NCBI GenBank assembly: GCA_034401795.1
Contig: CM067372.1
Coordinates: forward strand, 15,649,424 to 15,713,423
Direction: 5' to 3'
DNA: 64,000 bases
DNA from: Chaetoderma sp. LZ-2023a
Taxonomy: Eukaryota; Mollusca; Caudofoveata; Chaetodermatida; Chaetodermatidae
Part shown: positions 22,816 to 30,732 of the stretch, piece after piece
Layout: every line of letters begins with the position of its first letter
Numbering within the stretch: the stretch's first letter is position 1
Notes under the pieces: generated by a model
Databases searched by the model: none
Told to the model about the DNA's origin: nothing
The model's input: only the letters and a program-made list of their open reading frames with translations
Translations under genes and position numbers: made by a program

Positions 22816-23724
22816 CTGAAACAGGACAAAGGACGAGGACAATGAGCAAGCTAGTTACGGTTAGAAAACTCAAAAACCAAACTAAAAGAGAGGGACAGGA
22901 TCATAAAGATCACTAATCAAGAAGAAACCAGCGTTGGACAAAACTTTAAATGTTAATAAAGCGCAAGGCCGATTATGACGTCATCAATCCCTTAACAGAA
23001 ATTAATCGGTCCGCAACAAGCATCCCAGTGCAAGGACGAATTGTATTCATAACTAGAAGATCCTCCAAAGGATATTCAGACTACACATCATCAGATACAG
23101 AATGATAACAATGGTAAAAATCAGTCATTATTTTTTCAAATAATTCATATTACCTCATATCATTAATTAGATACCTGACACCTTGTATAGACAAACCATC
23201 CACCGTGATGCACTGGAGCACTCCACCAAGACTACGCCTCTTCACCTTTCTCCACCTTGGGGGAAGGAATTGGATCAAGAGGGCAAAGTGAGAAGACCTT
23301 TATAGAAAGCCTCCAACTCACTGAACATAGACTTTTTGGTTAGATAACCTAACAGTATTAGTAGGAAATGGAACCGTGGTGGAGAAAAACAAACCCTCCT
23401 GTGCTGAGATGTCCACTAATAATGCAAATCCATACCTGTGGACATAAACACAAAGAGAAATTAGTCTTATAAAGCACCATGTTGGAAAAATCCAACTCAA
23501 ACAGGCGCTAATCACGGTAAGCGCGAGTCCCGGAAACACATTACACTGGGGAAAAAACTCGCTAGAATGTCATTGAAATCACCTGATAAAGAGATCCAGT
23601 TCCCTCCTCTGGTGAATTTGTCCTCTCAGACATCTCTCTTCACTAGTACTCGAACACAACAGACGTGAAATAGGCTTAAAACGCGTGAAACTTGAAGATA
23701 ACTGCAAGCACATGTGTTCTCCTT
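22816..23724 (-). promoter_or_regulatory. DIRS C 5' leader with conserved splice-site-like signals
   Basis: No coding frame. On the minus strand, donor-like ATCAG/GTGATTTC at 23582, acceptor-like GTTTATGTCCACAG ending at 23436, donor-like GTGTCAG/GTATCTAATT at 23174 and the gag acceptor at 22816 occur in order. They predict a 147-base and a 359-base intron. The same signals occur at matching places in G (58916, 58762, 58500, 58138) and the first three in B (28977, about 28836, 28603). Conservation between diverged copies suggests use, but splicing is an inference. Confidence 0.5.
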
Positions 23725-23918
23725 GCCAATAAATTAGCAAAGAGGAAGTAGTAGTCGGCGCATGCGCGGTGGTGGGGCTGGCATCCGCCGGACTACCTCT
23801 GACTACCTGCCCAGTAGGGGCACCTAACTGTTTTTAATCTGAGTGTTTTATTGAGTGAAAGCCAATATTTAGCAATATCAAAAGTATTAGGGAGGTAAGT
23901 ATACTCTTGATGTGAAAA
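23725..23918. repeat. DIRS C right inverted terminal repeat
   Basis: It is complementary to 16869-17085, contains TTAGGGAGGTAAGTATAC at about 23889, and ends GATGTGAAA immediately before LINE sequence (ATCATCATC). Confidence 0.9.
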
Positions 23919-24339
23919 TCATCATCATCATAATTATCATCATCATTGACATCATCGTCATTGACGACCACAACATTGGTTTGTATGACACCATCAGTTA
24001 AATCAGTAGTGGAAGTCATCATATAAGCACCTTCATCTGATTCAGATATCATCAGTGTATCAGATTGTATATTAGCATGGCAGGTATCATCAATACTAAG
24101 TACCTCATATCTGTTACTGTTGAAATATTCATATACTTATTATTATAATTAGTATTAGTAGTAAGTATACATGCATGGAAATTAGAAATAATATCAATCT
24201 TACCAGAGTGGCCATTGGGAGGATATGCATACTTTGACAGCATACATGAATCAATAATCTTCATATTTACATTTAAATCACAATCATTATTGTTTATACC
24301 ACTAGTGTCCTTAGAAATAGGCACTCCATGGCCAGTGCA
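23919..24339 (-). pseudogene. LINE region downstream of ORF1, interrupted by DIRS C
   Basis: This is the minus-strand continuation after the ORF1 stop. Two overlapping open stretches encode Asn/Ile-rich sequence and then an Asp-rich run (DDDVNDDDNYDDDD) up to the DIRS C junction. It may be the 5' part of ORF2 or an inter-ORF spacer. No endonuclease signature (for example the SDH or GG-type boxes of EEP nucleases) is visible, and the sequence on the far side of C already belongs to the RT domain, so several hundred bases of LINE are missing between the two halves. Confidence 0.5.
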
Positions 24340-26115
24340 TTAGGATACAGGGCACCGGCTTGACTTATGTCCAACACCTTTACACCTCCAGCACTGCACA
24401 GGTTTCCCATGACGACACTGAGAATACCTGTGATTTGCTTCACCACAGTACTTACATGACGGCTTCTTCACAATCGGCACATGATAATCAATAGCTTTAA
24501 CTAGTACAGAGGATCCAGTTTTATTAAGGTGAAGTTTGTCAGAAAAGTACAGTGAATTGTCTATTTTACCTGGTTTACTTGCAGAATAAAAGTGCTCAGC
24601 TGACTCAATTACAGTGAAATTGAGAAAGGGTTGACGCGCCTCCAGGTTCCTATTGAATTTGAAGATGAAAGCCTGCCGTCTGCTAACATCTTCACAGGGG
24701 CACAGATGACAAATGTGCAGTTTTGTAGCTGGAGCTAGTTTGTGCACATCTTTGATAAGATGCTCTATGGCTATTAAAGCATCTGCTACTGGTCCATCAG
24801 AATTATTGGTTCCGGCCATTACAATTATGTCCCTATACATGTGTGGTTTGCTTGATTTTAATGCAGCATGAGCATGTTCAATTTTACCACCTCCGAGACA
24901 TATCAGCTCTACGTCGTCCTTCAGTCCTTTAGAGTTAATACCTTTAATTATTGAACTGCCAATAATAAGTGTATGCTTAGGTACATTGACAGCCTCATTA
25001 CGTGTTATTTCTCTGTTAGCGCTTACATTGTCAGAAGCTTTACTTGCTGTTTTCTCACTATATTTAGATAGCCTTGGTGTTGGAATAGGCTTTCTGGCAT
25101 TGGACTGGTTCACTTTTGTTTCCTGCTTAACCTCAGCCACAAGTTCATTCCCATTATCATTTCTATCAGTGTTAACCCTTTCAGTCACATGAACATCAAT
25201 ATTGTGCTCCTTTTTCTGCTCTTGACCACACCATTCAGGATTAAGTGTCATTGTGCCATTATCTATTGTGGACACTTTAGCAGATTTAAGCATTAAGTCT
25301 GATACTAGTTGTTTGTTTGCATCCTGTAGTTCCTTAATGAGCATCTCTTTGCTAATTAACAGTTCATTTAGCATGAAGATTTGTCTCATCAGATCCAGCT
25401 GACTGGGCTGGCTAAGGCTATGCCTGGCTGTAATGCAGACAACAGGTGTGCTGGCATGCTCTGGACTGAATAACTCCTTGGGTATTGTCTCTGCACAAGA
25501 CAGTACACTGGTATGAAAATTAACAATAGGACTGGTTTCACTTTCAAGTTTATCTTTATCACATGCTTCATGTTTAGCTTCATTATCACAATTTTCATTT
25601 TTGTTATCGTCATTATCATCATTATCATCACAATTTTCATCTTTGTAATCCAATTTCACATCTTTAATCTCATCAACCCACTTTTCTGAGTAAAGCAGTT
25701 TTGAGAAATAATTTAAATCTCTTCCTACCCATTCACATGTACTCGGGTAGAGGGTAATAGTTACATTAATCGCATCTTTATCTGCAGCACAATTATTAAC
25801 CGTTTTGAAAATAAATCCATTATGTCCATTATCCGTACTTGGTCCATATTCCAAAGTCACTAGTTTCATCCATGAATGTATTGAATCGCATTCTCTGAGT
25901 TGAATGGTGATAGAATATGTATTGTACTTGATATTAAAATGCTCATTTTGTTTAGCTATAGCAGTCTTTAAATCATAAGAGGTATATCCTTCAAAGTCAC
26001 TGGAATCAAGCAAGTCTAATAAAAGCTGATCTGACTTTCCTAACAATGTTATCTCATTATCACAGTTAAGTTGACCAGATGAGGGCTTGCTCTGCACAGG
26101 TGTGCAGGCTGCCAT
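24340..26115 (-). CDS. LINE ORF1 protein: SGNH-type esterase domain and CCHC zinc knuckles
   Basis: An uninterrupted 591-codon frame starts at an ATG (MAACTPVQSKP). The N-terminal 200 residues hold a poorly characterised globular part and an acidic Asp/Asn/Glu repeat. A leucine-rich helix around residues 245-275 could form a coiled coil. Residues about 375-560 form an SGNH/GDSL hydrolase-like domain: HTLIIGSSIIKG (serine block), LICLGGGK (glycine block), IVMAGTNNSDG (asparagine block), and a closing FSDKLHLNKTG with the D-x-L-H catalytic pair. The C-terminus has two zinc knuckles, CKYCGEANHRYSQC and CWRCKGVGHKSSRC. Esterase-containing ORF1 proteins are known from CR1/L2-like LINEs and are thought to act with RNA binding in the RNP. 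The frame is intact, unlike the RT half. It is the longest clean transposon frame in the window. Confidence 0.9.
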   Translation of the reverse strand: MAACTPVQSKPSSGQLNCDNEITLLGKSDQLLLDLLDSSDFEGYTSYDLKTAIAKQNEHFNIKYNTYSITIQLRECDSIHSWMKLVTLEYGPSTDNGHNGFIFKTVNNCAADKDAINVTITLYPSTCEWVGRDLNYFSKLLYSEKWVDEIKDVKLDYKDENCDDNDDNDDNKNENCDNEAKHEACDKDKLESETSPIVNFHTSVLSCAETIPKELFSPEHASTPVVCITARHSLSQPSQLDLMRQIFMLNELLISKEMLIKELQDANKQLVSDLMLKSAKVSTIDNGTMTLNPEWCGQEQKKEHNIDVHVTERVNTDRNDNGNELVAEVKQETKVNQSNARKPIPTPRLSKYSEKTASKASDNVSANREITRNEAVNVPKHTLIIGSSIIKGINSKGLKDDVELICLGGGKIEHAHAALKSSKPHMYRDIIVMAGTNNSDGPVADALIAIEHLIKDVHKLAPATKLHICHLCPCEDVSRRQAFIFKFNRNLEARQPFLNFTVIESAEHFYSASKPGKIDNSLYFSDKLHLNKTGSSVLVKAIDYHVPIVKKPSCKYCGEANHRYSQCRHGKPVQCWRCKGVGHKSSRCPVS

Positions 26116-26550
26116 GTTGACTTAGTGTCTGGCACTCAACAGGGGTAAATTGCTAGCTAGCTCCATGCTTGACCACTTAGCCATGAAGATTAACACAGAT
26201 TTTGAACAATGAACTCTTAAATTCTACATTAATATTCCTGAATAACTTTTTGCAAAATTAATATTTCCAATAATAAATTACACCACTGTGAAATTTTTTA
26301 CCTTAGCTACGTCTACATATTAAATTTAACTAGGTAAATGTCCTTTAATCCATATTAATTAACTTAAATCTCAGAGCAAAAATTGTGTGTCACTAAATCT
26401 AAACTTCTTTCATGGCAAAGTGACGACAATGAGTTAAAGATTCTTTTATAATTAAATAAATTAAATAACTCATAAAAGAGAAAGAATTCACCTATAGGCC
26501 TAAACAGGACGGTGAGAAAGATGACAAACAAGCCTCAAAGAGGATATTAA
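26116..26550 (-). other. LINE 5' UTR and junction back into DIRS B leader
   Basis: AT-rich sequence upstream of ORF1 without a frame. From about 26420 (GACGACAATGAGTTAAAG) it resembles the leader of C just upstream of gag (GAGGACAATGAGCAAG), which marks the probable LINE/B boundary. A clear target-site duplication could not be picked out. Confidence 0.45.
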
Positions 26551-28374
26551 TAACAAGAGGCCCAAGGGGCCTGTATCGCTCACCTGGACCATAGGCATTT
26601 CAACTAAAATGGTCAATAACAATAAGTAGAGCTATAATGAGCTGAGCAGACTTGTAACAAGAACACACAGGCCATGTTTCTTCATGCATCAACCTCTCTT
26701 GAACAAACTTTACAATGTCATCAATATCATCTCCCAAATTTCAGGCTGATCACTTCAGTAGTTCTGGAGAGGTCCTTTTCTCAAAAACTAGATTATCCAA
26801 GATGACTAATTCGGCCAATCAGGTTCACCAAATGAACAAATTTGGTTCAGCGCTTGCAGTAGATGATATTTCTTGAGTTCTGAATCGATCCCTCAAATGG
26901 TTTTGGAGATTTTTAAAATTTCAAAAAATTGGCCACAATCCAAGATGACCACTGGCCCAATTGGCCGATCAGCTTCGTTTGAACAAACTTGAATCTCGAT
27001 GCCCTAAGGATGCTTTCTGCCAAATATAATTGAAATTGTTCCAGTAGTTATCAAGAAGACATTTTAAATTTCCCATTGCTTTAGTATGGGAGCGTTTGGC
27101 AAGAAAATGATCCAAGGTGGCCACCAAACCATTTATCCAATCATTTTGAAAATTGCAAATTTGATATCAGAATACTCAAAAACACATATAAAACCAATTT
27201 CGGCCTCAAAATCCATCAAATAAAAAAATCCAATATGGCCACTGAATATGCTATATTTTGAATGCCCCACGGCGGCCATGTTTTTTGGTGGTTCCACTTC
27301 CCTTGAACAAACTTTAATGGCCCTTAGTCCCAAATCATATCTGCCAAATTTTGACTTGATCCGTTCAGTGGTTCTGGAGAAGTCATTTTCGCTAAAACTA
27401 GGTCAACCAAGATGGGTGCCGAACCATTTGACCAATCAAGCTCCCTTGAACAAAGTTGGTTCAGCTCTTGCCCTAGATCATATTTCATGGGGTTTGCATC
27501 AATCCCACAAGCGGTTTCGGAAGATTTTTAAAGACGTTTCTAAAAATCGGCAGAAATCCAAGATGGCTGCCGGCCCAATTGCCCGATCGGCTTCGTTTGA
27601 ACAAACTTGAATATCTATGCTGTAAGGATACTTCCTGCCAAATATAATTGAAATTGTCCCAGTAGTTCTCGAGAAGAAGTTCTCCCATTGCTTTAGTATG
27701 GGACCTTATGGCGGGGGAAATGATCCAAGATGGCCGCCAAACCGTTTGTCTGACAGTTTCGAACAGGGAAGATTTGAGATCAGAATGCCCAAAAACATAT
27801 ATAAACCTAATTTTGGCTTCAAAATCCATCAAATAAAAAAATTCAAAATGGCCGCCAAAACGTGCTACATTTTGATTAGTCCAGGGCAGCTATGTTTTTC
27901 GACGGATTAACTTCTCTTGAACAAACTTTAATATCCCTTAGTCCCTAATCATATCTGCCAAATTTCGGCCTTATCCATTCCGCGGTTCTGGAGAAGTCAT
28001 TTTCGGGAGAGCTAAGTCATCCAAGATGGCCGCCAAACTATTTGACCAATTAATTTCTCTTGAACAAACTTGGTTCAGCTCTTGCGCTAGATGATATTTT
28101 ATCAGTTTTGAAACGATACACCAAGTGGTTCCGAAGAAGATTTTTAAATACATTTGTCAAACTCGGCCAAAATTCAAGATGGCCACTGGCCAGATTGGCC
28201 AATCGTCTTCGTTTGAGCAAACTTAGATCCCCATGCCCTAAGGATGCTTCCTGCCATATATAATTGAAATCGGCCAAGTGGTTCTTGAGAAGAAGTCGTT
28301 TAAAGAAAAAGTTGAAGGACGCCGGACGGTCGCCACGGCATAAGCTCACTTGGCCATTCTGGCCAGGTGAGCTA
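26551..28374. repeat. 1.8-kb interspersed repeat of three about 610-bp units
   Basis: It begins AACAAGAGGCCCAAGGGGCC and ends TGGCCAGGTGAGCTAA. Inside, blocks such as CTTCGTTTGAACAAACTTG, CCTGCCAAATATAATTGAAA and AAGATGGCCGCCAAAC recur at roughly 610-base spacing three times. The left end holds a short palindrome (AGGCCC...GGGCCT). The right end holds TGGCCATTCTGGCCA about seven bases before CTAA. There is no coding frame. It interrupts the leader of DIRS B. Partial copies lie at 8885-9049 and 29306-29485. Confidence 0.8.
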
Positions 28375-29109
28375 ATAATAATAAGGTTCATTATAACGTC
28401 ATAATATCCAGAAATAGAAACAGATGAACAACATCCAGGTGTAAGATGAACTGTATAAATACAAGAGCATACTAAACAGTAAATAAACACAGTAATAGCT
28501 CATGATAATGATACAGATAAACAGTATGACTGAAAAAATATTGGCAGCAAATAATCAAATATTTTCAAATATTTTACAGGGCCATAAAACATAACTAGAG
28601 TACCTGCGTCTTTAGCAAAAGTATACCACCACATCCTTCTCTTGGAAGCTCCACAAGACAACCACTCCACATCACCACTCACTTATAAAGGGAGGGGTGG
28701 GACCAAAGGGCAGAAAGACAAGCTCTCTCCCTCTTATGGGAGCCTATATCACTCTGGGCATAGTCTTTTTTCCTAACATTTATAGGGAAATAGTGGAGAC
28801 AAACCACTTTAGATGTGTACAAACCTTACAAAAACCTGTGGACACAAGCATAAAGAGAGATTAGCATTTTATGGCACCAGATGATAAAGCGCTTATAATA
28901 CATCTATACCATGTCACGGAAATATGCGACACCAAGTAAATAAGACGTAATTAAAACATAATTGTAGTAGAGATCACCTGATAACTCGGTCCTGAAGTGG
29001 CCTCAGATGGAATATGATGATCAGACATGATAATCAAAACTCTACAACAACTTTAGATAGAAAATTGAGCAAAAACTAAGCAAGTAGTAAAAAACACAAG
29101 CATGTGATT
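28375..29109 (-). promoter_or_regulatory. DIRS B 5' leader
   Basis: No coding frame. It corresponds to the leader of C and keeps splice-like signals in the same order: GAGTTATCAG/GTGATCTC at 28977, GTGTCCACAG ending about 28836, and GACGCAG/GTACTCTAG at 28603. Sequence between the signals has diverged strongly from C. Confidence 0.5.
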
Positions 29110-29305
29110 CAGGCCAATAGTCAAGACAGAGGCAGTGACAGTCTGCACGTGCGCGAGGGTGGGGCCGGCATCCGACTGACTGTCACCTGTCTACCTGCCC
29201 AGTAAGGGCACCTATCTTTTTTAATCTGGGGTTATTGAGTGAAGGGCGATATTGAGGAAATATCATAAGAGTGTTAGGGAGGTAAGTATATCTCATGAAG
29301 TGAAA
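29110..29305. repeat. DIRS B right inverted terminal repeat
   Basis: It is complementary to 9050-9220 and contains GTTAGGGAGGTAAGTATATC at about 29274. It ends CATGAAGTGAAA, followed directly by the interrupted AAGATGGCC-type repeat. Confidence 0.85.
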
Positions 29306-29490
29306 TCGAAAGTTGACTAAATGATGTTTAATAAATTTTGATTTGATCCCTCAAGTGGTTTCGAAGATTTTGAAAGAAATTTTTAAAAATCGGCCAAAAT
29401 CAAAGATGGCCACTGGTCAAATTGCCCGATCGGCTTCGTTTGAACAAACTTGGATCTTTATACCTTCAGGATGCTTCTTATTTCTACATA
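29306..29490. repeat. Right half of the AAGATGGCC-type repeat interrupted by DIRS B
   Basis: TTGATCCCTCAAGTGGTTTC through CTTCGTTTGAACAAACTTGG aligns to 26880-27010 and 27500-27620 of the 1.8-kb repeat. It ends about 15 bases before the donor of host exon 29505-29741. Confidence 0.75.
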
Positions 29491-29504
29491 TATACGATAC
29501 AAAC

Positions 29505-29741
29505 CTTTCCACGGGTCCTTGTGCATTTTGCAGTGGTGGAGCAGCTTCGGATTCAAGAGGTCCAGCTAGGGTCACCGGCCCATTCTGCGAGACCCTATCA
29601 CCATCGAGCTGAGCAACCAGTGCTGTCTTATCATCATACGTGTCATAATATGCTTTGTGGGGTGAAGTAATCACAGGGCCTTTCTTGTCCAGGATCTCGC
29701 CCAGTTTATAATTGACATATTTCTCATTCGTGTCACCATAC
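29505..29741 (-). CDS. Host gene exon: juxtamembrane/cytoplasmic segment
   Basis: A 237-base exon lies between the acceptor CTGTGAACAG (ending 29742) and the donor GAAAG/GTTTGT at 29504. It starts with one base completing the arginine codon AG+G from exon 45761-45827, carries 78 codons, and leaves AG to be completed by T of exon 7928-8453, so phases match on both sides. The peptide is hydrophilic, has an NEKYVNYKLG stretch (YVN fits a Grb2-type SH2 consensus if phosphorylated), a tyrosine cluster AYYDTYDDK, and a proline/glutamine-rich end. No stop or frameshift occurs. Because it follows the membrane-spanning exon, it is placed in the cytoplasm. The longer open frame through the site into both introns is an artefact. 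Confidence 0.85.
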
Positions 29742-29926
29742 CTGTTCACAGATATCATAATGTTAGAATAGATGCAACTCTCCGGATAGAGGATCCATTT
29801 CTAGCTATGTCCAGCCCATTTCTAGCTAAGCTACATCCATTTTTTTCTGTATGCTGGAATTGATCTATGTATTTAATTTGAATCCTGAATTCCCATATTC
29901 TCAATTTTAAAGCTTACAGGTGAGTA

Positions 29927-30009
29927 GAATATTTTGAAACTAACTTGACTGGGTACTGATGCTGCCTATGGCAGCAACAGCACCCAGTCAAATTACCTTC
30001 AAAAGAGTC
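29927..30009. repeat. Palindromic mini-element, copy 1 (83 bp)
   Basis: GAATATTTTGAAACTAACTT followed by GACTGGGT on the left is the imperfect reverse complement of ACCCAGTC plus AAATTACCTTCAAAAGAGTC on the right, with a GCTGCCTATGGCAGC centre. It is related to copies at 30560-30626 and 48211-48286. Confidence 0.8.
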
Positions 30010-30559
30010 AAAAGCCTGTTTATTGGCAAAGACATCCAATTCGTACACTTGACATACTAATCAATATTCATACCAGAGCTATATACATCATTCATTCATT
30101 ATGCATTTTGATTGTGACTTCAGCCTACATGTGATATAATTGATTATGACATCATATACTTGAGTGACAGATCAGATTCATCGATTTCCATATCCCTCTA
30201 TTACAGTACAGTGGAACAGTCTAAGTCAGTAAGAGTCAAACTGACAAAACATGACTTTAGTAGTCATCCTGAAGACTGACCCTTTGCAGATCAGGAGAAG
30301 AATATGTTAGAAGATTTACAACTGGCTATAACTGGTGTGACTGGCATGGTAACTGATTATAACTGATGTGACTGGCTTGATATCCTTATCCATTCCAGTG
30401 GTAAATTTTCAAAAATTGTCTTCTCTTGTTCTGTAAATGGACATTTCTCAAGACAGCGGCAGAAGCCGTCTTTGCTCATCTCCAGTGTTAATGACATAAA
30501 TGGTTACCCCTTGAGATTTCACTGTGTCAGTTACAAGAATCGCATACAGGAAAGCTTTT

Positions 30560-30626
30560 GAATATTTTGAAATTAATTTGACTGGAACTTGGAACAGCTT
30601 CCAGTGAAATTTTTTTCAAAATACTC
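30560..30626. repeat. Palindromic mini-element, copy 2 (67 bp)
   Basis: GAATATTTTGAAATTAATTT plus GACTGG pairs with CCAGTGAAATTTTTTTCAAA plus ATACTC across a short centre. It has the same terminal sequence as copies 1 and 3. Confidence 0.8.
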
Positions 30627-30732
30627 AACAGAATATACTTTACATCATAAAGAATTTAATAATTTTTGGTCTGTAATGTTATATTTGGTCTCTCATGTCA
30701 TGTTTGTTCTGTAAGGTTCAAAGGGATAAAGT

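Larger units (their letters stand above)
16869..23918 (-). mobile_element. DIRS-type retrotransposon C (family 2), most complete copy, inserted in the LINE
   Basis: Both inverted terminal repeats (16869-17085 and 23725-23918) and an ICR (17151-17250) are present. The order on the minus strand is leader, gag, RT-RNase H, methyltransferase-like segment and tyrosine recombinase. The left end starts TAAACGAAATC and the right end finishes GATGTGAAA, and the ICR contains exactly these two ends joined. No target duplication is visible at the LINE flanks (GATC on the left, ATCATC on the right). Length is about 7.05 kb. Frames are broken by single-base changes only, so it is a recent insertion. Confidence 0.92.
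14868..26420 (-). mobile_element. LINE (CR1/Jockey-superfamily-like non-LTR retrotransposon), split by DIRS C
   Basis: On the minus strand the order is 5' UTR, ORF1 (24340-26115), the start of a second region (23919-24339), then DIRS C, then the RT (15279-16868), a 3' UTR and a terminal (ATT)n tail at 14871-14907 after AATAAAG. RT with a YADD box and ORF1 with esterase and zinc knuckles fit the CR1/L2/Daphne type of elements; the clade is not resolved by eye. The 5' boundary is set at about 26420, where sequence resembling the B leader (GACAATGAG) resumes. No endonuclease domain is seen. Confidence 0.75.
9050..29305 (-). mobile_element. DIRS-type retrotransposon B (family 2), interrupted by a LINE, element C and a 1.8-kb repeat
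   Basis: The left inverted terminal repeat (from about 9050) and the right one (29110-29305) are complementary to each other and more alike than either is to C, E or F. For example, both carry GACAGTCAG/CTGACTGTC and a CCCTTATTGGGCAGG/CCTGCCCAGTAAGGG block. This ties together two pieces 14 kb apart. Recombinase, RT-RNase H and gag lie at 9930-14855, the LINE begins at 14868, and the element's 5' leader resumes at about 26420 and again after the 1.8-kb repeat at 28375. The element sits in the 21-kb intron between host exons 29505-29741 and 7928-8453. All reading frames are broken. Confidence 0.8.
29742..30732. other. Intronic AT-rich DNA with two small palindromic elements
   Basis: No exon is evident. 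It contains two hairpin elements (29927-30009, 30560-30626) and grades into the 61-bp satellite from 30733. Confidence 0.5.

Noticed and set aside
23834-24052. Asp-rich frame as an independent small gene
   Set aside because: It crosses the boundary of element C and is a remnant of the LINE region after ORF1.
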